From the NCBI RefSeq assembly GCF_002775205.1, contig NC_036457.1:1-64000 (forward strand): DNA of 64,000 bases, read 5' to 3'. Shown here piece by piece: positions 22,283-33,814 of the stretch. The notes beneath the pieces were generated by a model, which saw nothing but the letters and a program-made list of their open reading frames with translations, was not told the DNA's origin and searched no databases. Made by a program: the position numbers and the translations under genes. Position 1 is the stretch's first letter, and every line of letters begins with the position of its first letter. The DNA is from Xiphophorus maculatus. Lineage: Eukaryota; Chordata; Actinopteri; Cyprinodontiformes; Poeciliidae.

Positions 22283-23340
22283 CGTGCGGGCCCTATCGCC
22301 TATCAGTCTCGTCAGACTGCAGGCCCTGACTGACGCCTATCAGTTCGGCAGACTGCAGGCCCCGACCCACGCCTATCAGTCTCGTCAGGCTGCAGGCCCG
22401 ACTGACGCCTATCAGTTTCGGCAGACTGCAGGCCCTACCGACGCCTATCAATCTTGTCAGACTGCAGGCCCTACCGACGCCTATCAGTCCCGTCAGACTG
22501 CAGGCCCTACCGACGCCTATCAGTCCTGTCAGATTGCAGGCCCGACCGACGCCTATCAGTCTCGCCAAGCTGCAGGCCCTACCGTCGCCTATCAGTCCCG
22601 TCGACTGCAGGCCCCGACTGACGCCTATCAGTCTCGCCGAGCTGCAGGCCCCAACCGACGCCTATCAGTCTCGCCAGACTGCAGGCCCCAACCGACGCCT
22701 ATCAGTCTCGCCAGACTGCAGGCCCCAACCGACGCCTATCAGTCTCGCCAGACTGCAGGCCCAACCGACGCCTATCAGTCTTGTCAGACTGCAGGCCCAA
22801 CCGACGCCTATCAGTCTTGTCAGACTGCAGGCCCAACCGACGCCTATCAGTCTTGTCAGACTGCAGGCCCAACCGGCGCCTATCAGTCTTGTCAGACTGC
22901 AGGCCCAACCGGCGCCTATCAGTCTTGTCAGACTGCAGGCCCAACCGGCGCCTATCAGTCTTGTCAGACTGCAGGCCCAACCGGCGCCTATCAGTCTTGT
23001 CAGACTGCAGGCCCAACCGGCGCCTATCAGTCTTGTCAGACTGCAGGCCCCAACCGACGCCTATCAGTCTTGTCAGACTGCAGGCCCCAACCGACGCCTA
23101 TCAGTCTTGTCAGACTGCAGGCCCCAACCGACGCCTATCAGTCTTGTCAGACTGCAGGCCCCAACCGACGCCTATCAGTCTTGTCAGACTGCAGGCCCCA
23201 ACCGACGCCTATCAGTCTTGTCAGACTGCAGGCCCCAACCGACGCCTATCAGTCTTGTCAGACTGCAGGCCCCAACCGACGCCTATCAGTCTCGTCAGAC
23301 TGCAGGCCCCAACCAACGTGGTGCGCCTATCAGTCATCCG
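22283..23340. repeat. 36/37-bp minisatellite, about 29 copies
   Basis: The unit contains GACTGCAGGCCC(C)AACCG and ACGCCTATCAGTC. Length alternates between 36 and 37 bp depending on three or four Cs after GG, so the reading frame rotates; nearly every unit has the palindrome CTGCAG. The centre of the array (about 22770-23040) is the most homogeneous, which suggests recent expansion there. Open frames over the array on both strands are artefacts of the period. Confidence 0.95.
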
Positions 23341-23533
23341 ACTGCAGGCCAGCCAGGCCTCGGCCCGGCTCCCTCTTTTGGGGGGAAGACTATCCCGAGC
23401 TCGCCGAGCAGACCGCCTGCTCACGGCGATCCTCGGCTCACGGTCTTCTGCCGGGTCCGAGCGCCAAAGAAATTGTACCATTAAATCTTTTTAACTGCTA
23501 TTTTCTTCTCTGTGTGAGTCTCTCCAGATTGAA

Positions 23534-23970
23534 ATGGAGCCTTGGCGAAAATTCAAACTGGGAGACTCGACCAGCTTCACCACATCATCTAATCACTACG
23601 CCCGACCGCAGCCAATCCGGACCGGAGCTTCACGCCGCTCCAGCCAATCGTCGTCCAAAGACACCTTCAAAAGTCCGAGCTACCCTGGGGTCTTCCTGCT
23701 CGTCAGCCGTGCTTCGACCCACCTCCTCCCCTTCTCCACCTTCACCATGAGGGTCGTCGTCCAGGATCCCTTGTGCTCTTCCTCTCCAAGCTCCACTCCA
23801 CCACCAGTTTCGGTCCCGGGGGGAAGACTATCCCGAGCTCGCCGAGCAGACCGCCTGCTCACGGCGATCCTCGGCTCACGGTCTTCTGCCGGGTCCGAGC
23901 GCCAAAGAAATTGTACCATTAAATCTTTTTAACTGCTATTTTCTTCTCTGTGTGAGTCTCTCCAGATTGA
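23534..23970 (+). mobile_element. 0.44-kb internally deleted second unit
   Basis: Unit 2, directly following unit 1 head to tail. The first ~183 bp equal the start of unit 1 (18558-18740) and the last ~152 bp (23818-23969) equal its end (23380-23531), joined by a ~100-bp middle (23717-23817) not seen in unit 1. ATTAAA is at 23918-23923. It might instead be read as a 436-bp 3' LTR, but then no intact 5' LTR exists. Confidence 0.7.
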
Positions 23971-24425
23971 ATTAGGTGGGATAATGAAATAAATGGAAGG
24001 TATTTATATAGGATATAAAATACAGTTGATGTAGTTAGGATTAGAGGAATAAACAGGAGGGAGGAGATAATTATAAATAGAATAAGAACCGGTCACAGTT
24101 TTTTTTAATGGAACTCTTTTTAAGATGGGGAAACATCTTACTGATTTATGTAGTTGGTGTGATGCTGTAGAAACGATGGAACATGTTTTTATTAGTTGTA
24201 GAAAATATGTAAATCAAAGAAAATTATTAAAAACAGAATTAGGTTTTAATAGGGAAGTTAAATTTGAGAATGTGGTTGATCAGTTAAATAGTATTGAGGG
24301 GAAAAAGAAGATTTTTCGTTTTAAAAAAAATACTGGGATCATTATGAGAATTTGAGGTATAGATATTAGGATCCAATAGATGGCAATAGTGCAACAATAA
24401 TGGATGCAAATCTAAAGAAGAAGAA
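23971..24425 (+). pseudogene. I-type LINE fragment, 3' end (right half)
   Basis: Continues the LINE from 18557. The translation contains RWDNEINGRYLY and, at 24125-24355, a CxxC...H...C zinc-knuckle-like end (LCSWCDAVETMEHVFISC). Stops and a frame change near 24100 show decay. It ends in AAGAAGAAGAAGA-type sequence at about 24413-24425, followed by the right target duplicate. With the left half, about 850 bp of LINE remain. Confidence 0.8.
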
Positions 24426-24440
24426 GACTACCATTGGTTT
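24426..24440. repeat. Right target duplication of the I-type LINE
   Basis: GACTACCATTGGTTT, matching 18148-18162 with one mismatch. Confidence 0.75.
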
Positions 24441-26090
24441 TAGCTGATAAGTTGTCAATATAAAGTGCTGAATCTTAAATGTATGCCTGCTGTGTAAAAG
24501 AAAAAGATGACATTGTGCTTTGACAACAAGATAACAAGGTCAGGAAAAAAATTTAATTAAGAAAAAAATAGCGAGAGATGAAAGTAGTTCAGTTATTCTC
24601 GCTTGACTTTGACAACTGTAACATATAGATGTGATGTAAAATTTTCTGTGTTTCGGTTCAGTTACAAAATAAAAAAAGGCAGACTTACAGATCCTCAGTA
24701 GAGCAGGTGTTTAAATTAGCTAATCAACCGCATTGTTAGCTTAGCTAACAGTAGCGGTAGCTAATCTACCACAGCAATCACTTATTAATAATTGTAAAAT
24801 AAACATCAAGCCTAAAACCATAAAACTGTAAGAATGTTCTGTACTTTATGTGGGAAATGTTTGAGAGCTTTTTAGTGTTGAGTCCTGAAACACAAAGTTG
24901 TTTTGTTGTCAGTTGCTATGACAACGAGTCTGCGTGTAGCGTAGCCAAAACAGTCAAACAGAGAGCAAGAGAAAAAAAACTAAATTAATAATGCCTGCAG
25001 CTCATGGTTTCATTTTGTTTTACCGCAGCAGTGCGGCTATGGAGGCCATGTTAAAAAGAAATCATGGTCTTACCCTCCAGCGTTGTGCGTCTGCGCCAGA
25101 TTTCCGGATGTAAACATGCAGGAGTTCCATATAATGGACCTTACCAGAGGGGCCGCTTTTCATTGGCTGATGCCCATTCTACGTGGTCACGTGCGCGGCC
25201 GTCTCACAAACACACTTAGCTTCCCATTAGCTAAGTACAGCATAATGGCAGAACTGATACAACTTGTACACCTTGAAGCCTGTCTGCTACACAGTCTTAT
25301 GTTAGCTAAACTGATCAATATGCAATGTGTTTGTATCTGACATACACTAAAGATGTTATTTTAGCAGAAAAGGCTTTGGACTAAACTGTTACTCGTGTTA
25401 GCCACGTTAGCACCAAGAACAGCTAGTCAATCAACCATCACTGTGTTCAGGGAAGCGCTGATTAATAATCGAGAAATAAATATCAAGCCTGGAAACTTGA
25501 TATCGTAACGGACTGAATGTTTTGTTTTTAACTAATCTTTGCTTGTCTTGCAGGGCGCAGGCGGTTGCCACGGTAACAGGTGTGCTTAAACTACAAAGAG
25601 AGAGAGAGAGTAAAAAGGTAGGAGTGGTTTTGAGTTGATCACCTGTTCAGGTTATTTTACCTTTGTTTCCCTTTGCTGTGGCTCATTACAGCCGCTGTAG
25701 TTTCTAAACATTGGACTAATTACCTCGTTCGTTTGTGAGTTTACGTCATTCACAACAAACATCAAATAGAACAAATACATTTCATAAAATTTTAACAAAC
25801 AAATGGCTTCTACCGCGATAATTATGTGAAATTAAATTAATTATATCCCAACTTCAGAAGATTTGCCTTTACCTTTACAGAGCTCTTTGGTTCCTCCTAT
25901 CAGGCTGTAGCTTCTCATATTGAGGTCAAAGTTCAGATCTACCATAACTGACTGACACCTGCTGGCCTCAGGTTTGCAACCAGCTTGTGACTGAGAAACC
26001 AGTAACCTCCTCCCAGATGATGACATGAACTTGTTAGTTCCTCTGTCCATTGTAGTAGCTGATATATTGTGAAAATCCGGTAGAAATGAT
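24441..26090. other. Non-coding stretch with a possible diverged duplication
   Basis: No gene recognised. The segment around 24720-24840 resembles 25385-25510: both have GTTAGC runs, then ATTAATAAT, AAATAAA and ATCAAGCCT in the same order, so an old tandem duplication of about 0.66 kb is possible. Confidence 0.45.
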
Positions 26091-26137
26091 GGGTTAGGTT
26101 AGGGTTAGGGGTTAGGGGTTAGGCTAACCCTAACCCA
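26091..26137. repeat. Interstitial telomeric repeat, fusion-type orientation
   Basis: About five TTAGGG-type units (some TTAGGGG or GGTTAGG) are followed at once by CTAACCCTAACCC. The order G-strand then C-strand is that of joined chromosome ends, though only 47 bp long. Confidence 0.85.
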
Positions 26138-27737
26138 CTAATCGAGTCATGTTTACATAGAAACAACGCGCTGCGAGACTTTGTGAGACTTGCAGTCAAG
26201 TGGGTCATTTTGTGGGCAGAGCTTGGTAAGGTCCATTAGAATATTTGTGGCTAAACAGAAACGATGTCTCCTCACAGTTGTTACCACCGTGTCCATCACC
26301 CCTACCTCTAATACACTGACCTGTACTGCAGGTCCTCTGTAAATGAGTATATGCTGTTCTGGGGGCTTTAGTGCGCGTCATTATTGGTCTTCCCTGGCGG
26401 ATAATTAGCTCTGCTGGCATGCGTTCCCAGAGGGGTGGACGTGGGAGGTCCACGTCCACCCCTCACATCTATTTCTCCAACACACATGTAAGGACTGTGT
26501 GTTGCCACATTTTCTCATCCTATAGGTAAAACACAACGGCTCTGACTTGTTAAAATAGGATTTTGCTCAGTGGGAGACCCGGAGAGTCAAACTTCAAAGA
26601 TAGGGACAACGATACAGACCTTCCACTCGCAAAAGATTTTATTTAGTATTTTTGGGGTCATATAACTGTACATCCACACATAAAACATCAATAAATGACA
26701 TAGTTCTTATACAAAAATAAGGATAGTTACTTTGAACCTATCTGTTTGTTATTTGTTTTGTTTTCTTTATTTAATTCTTTAACCGTTTAAAATGAATAAT
26801 TAACTTATTGCCATTGTATAAATACCATATAATGTACGTACATAATCTTAGTTATATAGTACACAAATATTTAAAACTAATTATGATAATCAAAATACAA
26901 TTGATGTAGTAAGGATCAACTTATGACTTAAATTATTATTAAGTCATAAGTTATTAAGTCGACGATAATTACTAAATAATAACAATTATTGTTTAATAAT
27001 AATTGTTATTATTGTTAAATAATAACAATCTACTAATAATGGTTATAGTAACACAGAAGGAATGAAAAAATAAGACATGGTTCTTTCATTGGGGTTTGTT
27101 GATAAAATCTTATTGTGAAGAAAAGATTTCAAAGTTAACCGTATTTTTTGTAAGTTTATCAACAGGATTATTTTACTTTTCAATGATTATCCATAATAAG
27201 ACCAACAACCGTCACAGAAACTTGCTATCATCCAGACTTTGTAACATATCAAGTGCTGACCTCCATTTTGGTTCATATCTTTAAGGTAGATTACTTCACT
27301 GTAACTTCCTGCTGAGTTTGAGTTATTTCAAACATCTTTAGTCACCTTAGCATTCACTTTCCGTCAGCCTGAAACCCCCTCAGGTCTGTTTGTTTCTGCA
27401 GAAGACTAACATGTACCAGGAAACCCACTGAACCCTGAGCATTGTGGCTGAGGTGCCTATTCTCTTGTACAATAATGATGACAAAACAGGAATACTGACC
27501 TTGAACACATCCTGGGGCATGCAAGCCACAGGAGAGGAAAACAATAACAGCTTTTTCTAAAAATACAAAATGGAAGGTTTTCAACTTTCACGGAAAGCCA
27601 GTGATGTGAAAAAACTGCTGGCTTGTTGAAATCAACATTTGGTTTTTAAATTGAATATATTTGAACACAAGAACGCCCTGCAGTGGATCAGTTAATAACT
27701 CCGTTCTGTCACCGTCACTCCTTTAAGGCTTCGGTCA
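26138..27737. other. Non-coding stretch, no gene recognised
   Basis: Contains a 15-bp perfect inverted repeat with a 5-bp loop (26430-26464, GAGGGGTGGACGTGG arm) and an AT-rich zone with nested AATAATTGTTATT-type inverted repeats (26938-27030). No gene seen. Confidence 0.5.
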
Positions 27738-28758
27738 CACTGCAGTCTGAAGTGACCCAATTACGATTTTTTTTTTTGTGTGTGTTAATGCGACCTGTAT
27801 CTGATCTTTTCATAACAGTCTGAACAACAGAGATCGTATTTTTTTCCCCAAATGCAAACCAGGATACTTGGATATCCGATATGTATCCGATCTTTTCAAA
27901 TGTGATCTGGATCTGAACAGTTAGGTCGCGTTCATACGACTTGAACGTCACTGATAGGCTACTCGACAAACGTCACTATTCTGTGTCCTGATACGCATAA
28001 GCCGGAAGAAAAACAACAACCATGGCGGACAGTAATGAGGGTTTCGTTGTTACTGTGCTGCCTCCGGTCGGCCAACAACTTTAAAATCGTAAAATATGCT
28101 CCACCGTTAGCATCCATGTTTACTTCTGCAAACATTGATTTCTTCTTCTTCCGGTTTTTGGGATGGTTGGCAAAACACTGAGCACGCTCTCTACGTGTGA
28201 CGCTATTGCGCCCCCTACTGCGCATGCGGGGCACTTTCAGGTTGTTTGCAGTTCACACTGGAGATCACACACACCTCTGTAACAAATGAACAGCCCACTG
28301 CACTGAACCCCATTGAAAACTTGCTGTTTTGCTGTTTTTTCCACCAAACATTGATTCCTGAACTCTGCCTGAGTTCAGGAATCAACTCAGGAATTCCTGA
28401 ACAATACTAAACATTAGTATTGTTGTATCTAAATTAATATGAACTTGTTTTCTTTGCGTTATTTTAGGTTGGAAAGCACTGCATCTTTCTCATTATTTTG
28501 ACCATTTCTCATTTTCTGCAAATAAATACAAAATGTTTGCTTGTAATTTCAGAGACATGTTGCCAGTAGTTCATAGAATTAAAGAACAATGTTCATTTTA
28601 ATCAAACATACACTTATGAAAAGTAAAATCAAAGAAACTGAGCATTTTAAGTTGTCTCTTAATCTGTTCCAGAGCTGTATTTGGAAGTGTGAGCGACCAC
28701 GCAAAAAAAAATCGGGATTCCACAAAAAATTGGATTTGGGTCACTTCAGGCTGCAGTG
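27738..28758. mobile_element. hAT-like MITE with a nested Tc1-type MITE
   Basis: The left end CACTGCAGTCTGAAGTGACC and the right end GGTCACTTCAGGCTGCAGTG are inverted copies with few mismatches. Flanks TTCGGTCA and TCGTCACT resemble an 8-bp duplication with one indel. It is interrupted at 28272-28677. No transposase. Confidence 0.7.
28272..28677. mobile_element. Tc1-like MITE, 406 bp, nested
   Basis: The right end CCAGAGCTG is followed by TA; the left end is CACCTCTGTAAC with the TA mutated to CA. Internal motifs such as TAGTTCATAGAATTAAAGAA and CAACTCAGG are shared, inverted, with the element at 31844-32226. Confidence 0.75.
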
Positions 28759-29739
28759 TCGTCACTATGGCTTCTCAGTCACCTCCCAACACACCTCAAA
28801 GACGTAAAGTGCACATCTCTGTGCAATCTTATCAAGCACCCTGTGGATGTGGGGTGCTATTTTGAAATCCAAGCGCTGGTGGCGGGATTTAGGACTTAGG
28901 AGCGTCTCCTGGACAAGACCCAAGGCGGCTGAGCATCCAGACTGCTGGGTGGGTGGAAAGCGGCCACCTTGACCCACACCCCAGGCCCGATAACAGAGAC
29001 GCAGCTGCCACCTTGGTTAAGTGCATTCCCCAAAGCCCAGGCCTATATCCCTGCTTGACCCTGACTGATAAACTTTGCTATGGATAGACAACAGCCTACG
29101 ATTTCACCTCTAAAACTAGCTGTATGGGTTTTACGGCACTAATGTGTTCTGGGATCAGAAGATTCAGATTGGATCTCTGTCAAGTATGATAATGTAGGGA
29201 AATACAGCATGCTTGATAAGCCTTACACTTCAAGTATTAAGCTGGAATTTCCTGTAAATTGAGAAAATTCTAAAATATTTTGTGGTAAATTTCTTCTATG
29301 TAGTGGTAAAACTAAATAGAAGTATGCAGTATGTAACTTTTATTAAATATGTATATATGCATATTTATATATGTATATTTTAATATATCTGTTTAAACTG
29401 TCACTGTGTATTGAGATAATCTGTGAAAAAAATGAAACCCCTCTGTTTTCTCTTAGTGCCTAAATAGAAACAGTGAATCAGAACCAGGAGAAGAGTCTTA
29501 TTGCTGTCAATCATGCTCATTTGTGTGCTGCTGTTCCTCATCAGCAGATCCTATTGTGAATGATAAAACTAGTTAGCATGACCACTGATGTTGGCAGATA
29601 AACGGTTTTCCTGTAATGTGAAGTTGTTTCTTTGCCATTAGCACATTTAACAGCGTGCTCATGAGATTGATTGACAGCGCTAAGACCCGCCTCCTGCCTC
29701 TGACTGATTGGTTTTGATCGGGACGGTACATTTCTTCAA
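28759..29739. other. Non-coding stretch, no gene recognised
   Basis: No coding signal or recognised element. Confidence 0.5.
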
Positions 29740-29830
29740 ACTGTATGGGGCCAAACTGCTGTTGGGGGCCACACAAACTCAGTCCAAGGGCCGCAAATGG
29801 CCCCTGGGCCACACTTTGGACACCTCTGGG
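29740..29830. mobile_element. hAT-type repeat fragment
   Basis: The motifs GGGGGCCACACAAACTC, GGGCCGCAAATGGCCCC and GGGCCACACTTTGGACACC are a dispersed fish repeat also present near 46545-46620 and 47600-47674. No duplication found. Confidence 0.5.
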
Positions 29831-29980
29831 GTAGAGTACCCAGAAATTGTACTCAAGTAAAAGTAGCGATACTTTATAATAAAGTTACTACAATGCAGTA
29901 AAAGTAAATTTTTGGCAAAAAGTTACTCAAGTAAATGTAACTAGTTACTACTCTGAGGTTTCACACATGTATTTTTTTAA
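29831..29980. repeat. Dispersed fish repeat (ACTCAAGTAAAAGTA type)
   Basis: The recurrent motifs ACTCAAGTAAAAGTAGCG, TAATAAAGTTACTACA and AGTTACTCAAGTAAATGTAA are familiar from many fish loci. Class unknown. Confidence 0.5.
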
Positions 29981-30204
29981 TTAGTACAACAACTTTAATT
30001 GTAGATATTCTTTTAGCTTTTGTGTTGATAGTAAACACAAACAATTGACAGTATCTTTAAAGAAAACATGTAAAAACATTAGTTTCTAATGTTCATTTTT
30101 AGGTTTTTAACTTTAAAAGCATTTAAAATCATTTTAAAGTTACAATAATTTAGGCTATTGAATAAATAGAAACTTTGAGGACAGACAAAAATATAGATAT
30201 AGAG

Positions 30205-30428
30205 CAGGGGTGGGCACTCCTGGTCCTCGAGGGCCGGTGTCCTGCAACTCTTAGATGTCTCCCTGGTCCAACACACCTGAATCCAACAGCTGAATCTCCT
30301 CCTAAGTGCAGTCAAGTTCTCCAGAGTCCTGTTAACGACCTCATTATTTGACTCAGGTGTGTTGAAGTAGAGATGCATCTAAAAGTTGCAGGACACCGGC
30401 CCTCGAGGACCAGGAGTGCCCACCCCTG
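30205..30428. mobile_element. hAT MITE, 224 bp, with perfect 8-bp duplication
   Basis: The ends CAGGGGTGGGCACTCCTGGT and its complement are exact; the inverted arms are over 40 bp. It is flanked by perfect ATATAGAG repeats (30197-30204 and 30429-30436). The 8-bp duplication and CAG...CTG ends define hAT. Confidence 0.95.
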
Positions 30429-30778
30429 ATATAGAGGGTTCTAGAGTTTGCCGTTGGACGAATCCCATGGACGTCTGCGCTGCATCGTATGAGTGGAAGC
30501 ACTAATTGGTTCTGACCGCTATGGACCCTCCGTCCGTATGAACAGGATTAGCACGTTACGGGCGCCACGGTTTCTCACTGAGGGCTGATAAGACTCATGG
30601 AAAAACCTCTTTGTAGGTGATGTTCACATGAGGCAGAGGGTGGCAAATAGAAATTATTTTCCGTCTTAAATCGTCTTCATTTCCAAAGTTTTTCCGATGT
30701 TCCAGCAGATTCGAGTCGGAGAATTTGTCACCAAGCAGTAAAACTATTGTTGTTGTCCATTGCTTTAGTATTGCTGTA

Positions 30779-31527
30779 CACTGTAAAACAGTTGAGCTGC
30801 ATTTAGTTGTGTCTAATAGTTTAGTTTTAGATTTTGAACCTAAATGTGAGTTTGTGAAAGATAAACTTACAGCAGTAAGTTGTGTTAACTTCTTATTCAT
30901 TTTGTTAAATCTCCAAGAGTTGAATAAACTAGAGTTTTTAGGTTAGCACTTAAAAACTGAAAGAATAGTTCCCCAAGAGTGGGAACTATTTCCCAGAATG
31001 CTTAGCGGCATGTTTTTATATTCTGAGAAGTGTGTTACATTGATGTAACTCTTGTGTTTTATTTTAAATAAATGTTTATTTTAATGTTTGAGGGTAATGT
31101 CCTGTTCACACTAAATGTTTTTCAGAAGAATTTAATAAAATTCATTATCAGATCAGAAATTTTGTTCATGCAATTTATTACAAAAATGTTAATTATTCAT
31201 AAGTAAAATAAGTAGTTATTTTAACATGATATTGTGAGTAAAATAACAGAGAAATGTGTCTCTTTAACTGGGTGAGGGCAGTTTTTTGTTGCATATTGTG
31301 AAATAATTATTTGGTTTAAATTGCAGCATCAAGTTAAAACTCACAAATCAAGTTTGATGAACTTTAAAGAAATTGTTTAGACAACTTGTCTCTTGTTAAA
31401 TCAACTTCATGAACAAGTTAGAACCAAAACAATTTTCTCGTTGACTTGCTACCTTGAAAGTGACATTTTCAAGGCAGCAGGTGGACTTTCATTTTTAAGT
31501 TAAACCACCTTCAAATGTTTTACAGTG
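30779..31527. mobile_element. TA-flanked MITE with CACTGTAAAAC ends, 749 bp
   Basis: The ends CACTGTAAAAC and TTTTACAGTG are inverted and flanked by TA (30777-30778 and 31528-31529). These termini are very common in fish. No coding capacity. Confidence 0.75.
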
Positions 31528-31843
31528 TAGGCAAAATGATAAAAATATATTTTCTAGCAAGTAAAATGATCATTGTATCTGGAAAGATTACTGATTTCAG
31601 TAGGAGTAGTGATGAGGAACTGAAAAGAAAATCATAAGAATGATGTGTGAAGGAAAACCTAACAGTTCATATTATCCTCCCAAGATGGACGCTTTTCAGC
31701 AAGGAAAGATAAGACAGTCGGAGTTGATAGGAAGAAAGACGCTGCAGAACACAAGCATTGACTTTTCAGATTTATTTTAAAGAAATCAAAGTTATCAGAC
31801 TTATACATCACTTTTATGTTGGTTTATGATGCAAAATACAATA

Positions 31844-32226
31844 TAGGTCTGGAAAAAATTCAGAGATCACTTAAAATGATCAGTTTCTCTTGATTTTACT
31901 TTTTATAGTTATAGTTTATAGTTATATATTTGAGTAAAATGAACATTGTTCTTTTATTCTATGGACTACTGACAACATGTCTCTGAAATTCAAAGCAAAA
32001 AATTTTGTATTTATTAACAGGAAATGAGAAAAGGTCAAAATAACAAAAAAAAGATGCAGTTATTTCAAACCTCAAATAATGCAAAGAAAACACGTTCATA
32101 TTCATTTAGAAACAACAATACTGATGATTTAACTCAGGAAGAGTTCAGAAATCAATAATTGGTGGAAAAACCAGTAGGTTGTCCATGGGTTCAGTGCAGT
32201 GGACTCTTCGTTTTTTTACAGAGCTG
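31844..32226. mobile_element. Tc1-like MITE, 383 bp
   Basis: The left TAGGTCTGGAAAAAATTC and the right TTTTACAGAGCTG are imperfect inverted ends flanked by TA. It shares its interior with 28272-28677 in the opposite direction. Confidence 0.75.
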
Positions 32227-33771
32227 TAGGCTATGTTTGAAACAAGAATTTAAATTCTTGTTTACTTTTACATGACATATTTTGTCATGTAAAGGCAAAA
32301 TATGTCATGTAAATTAAATTTAAGATAAATCGGAATGTGATTTTATTCTATTATTATTATTTTTTTTGCCTAAAACATCTTTTGTTTCAAAAGATATTAT
32401 ATTTATTTTTATTTTATTTTGTTTGCCAATGTAATTTTTGGAAAAACTGACTTTAGGCCATTATTCCAGAAAGGTGACGATATGGAAAAGTTCAGGAAAG
32501 CTTATATTACTTTTTCACAAAACAAACAAAAGAACAATCTTCATCAGAACCTTCAGAGTTGTTTCTGACAAATCCATGCCTGATTTGAGAATGGCGATTG
32601 TTCGTCTCCGCTCAGGTATTTATAACTTCTTGTTGTTTCATCTGCCTTTCGGTCTGCTGCCGTTTCTTTGTGTTTCCTTCAGAGTGTGCCAGCAAACCAG
32701 AGGAGGCGACCTGCAGCACAATGCTTCAACTCAACGGTCCCTCCCGTCTTATCGTGCCCTGCAGCTTGCCCGGATTGGCTGATATAGATTGAGCGGAGAG
32801 ACGCCGGTTCCTCCTTTGGGTCTGCACATTGTTTGGTCTTGGCCTTTATTTATTTCGATGTAAATCAGTTTGTGAAAGTGTTACGTCCTGTCCTTGTGCA
32901 GTGGGCGGCGGACTGGGCTGGTACCCATTGGTCGTTTGCTGGAGGAAGTCCACCCCATTGAGATTGGAGTTTCTGAAGATTGTTTTCCAGGCTGTTATTG
33001 ATATGAGAGAATGAGATCATGTAGCCTCACCCGTAAGGTTGGGTTTGTGAGAAACAAGTCCCACACCCAACTCTTATTCATTATTTAACACCGGGGAGAC
33101 AGAAACTATGTTCAAGTTTCATCTAACGAGAGATTTTGATTTGAGGGGTCAGTGAAATGTCACGGAAGAGATTTCAATTTGTTAAATCACAGCAGCTTGT
33201 TATCTAATTTCATCAAGAAGACCTGAGTTTTAAGTTTTAAGATCCCTCTAATGTTAAAAAGGACACTTAACCCAACATTTAATACCACTGAGCACGTTGT
33301 TTTCCTTATAAACTTATTCATCTGGCTGGTGTTTCGGGCTCTGAATTGTTCGTCCTCTTCAGACTTTTTTTTTAGTAAAATTTAATAGGTACATTTCTGT
33401 GAAAGCTATTTTTAACCCCTGGAGTTCCACAAGGCTAATTTCTTAGCCTTGTAATGAGCTAAGTATAAAAGAATAAAAATATTCTTTTTAAAACAAAAAA
33501 GAATATTTTTGTTTTATATTCTTTAACTAACAGATGTTTTTCAGTCTTTTAATAATATCTTTAAACATTTTTTATTCAAATTACATTCAGTTGTATGCAG
33601 TTTGGTAAAAGTCAAAAGATTTGCAGGTTGATACTAAAATTCTTTTAACAAAACAGAAATGATTGGAAGAACTTAACCTTTCACCTTCAATTTATCATGT
33701 AAAATATTCATGAGAAGTATATTTTTAAATATTGGACTTTGTTATCAAATATCTCATTTTTTGTGCTTTTG

Positions 33772-33814
<43 letters not shown>

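Larger units (their letters stand above)
18558..23533 (+). mobile_element. Unclassified 4.98-kb repeat unit inserted in the LINE
   Basis: Unit 1 of a two-unit tandem insertion. It starts TGGAGCCTTGGCGAAAATTC and ends CTCTCCAGATTGAA. Its first ~183 bp and last ~152 bp (23380-23531) read as identical to the ends of unit 2. The end segment has ATTAAA (23480-23485) followed by T-rich and GTGTGAG sequence, like a polyadenylation or R-U5 region, and the start resembles a tRNA-primer-site leader. That would suit an LTR element in permuted order, but no reverse transcriptase or integrase is visible. The interior is GC-richer than its surroundings, has no convincing gene, an A21 run at 19662-19682 and a minisatellite. 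A long non-autonomous retroelement is the best guess. Confidence 0.6.

Noticed and set aside
22283..23340. CRISPR-like array of regular repeats
   Set aside because: Units abut without unique spacers and the host is a vertebrate; it is a minisatellite.
22284..23750. 488-residue and overlapping repetitive proteins on both strands
   Set aside because: Artefacts of the 36/37-bp minisatellite; frames are open on several frames and the repeat rotates through them.
23534..23970. Conventional 3' LTR of an LTR retrotransposon
   Set aside because: The 5' end at 18558 shares only the first ~183 bp and lacks the rest, so no matching 5' LTR exists; kept only as an alternative reading.
32438..33014. Possible exons upstream of NUDT14
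   Set aside because: Open frames of 60-114 residues without supported splice pairs or recognisable family; composition explains them.
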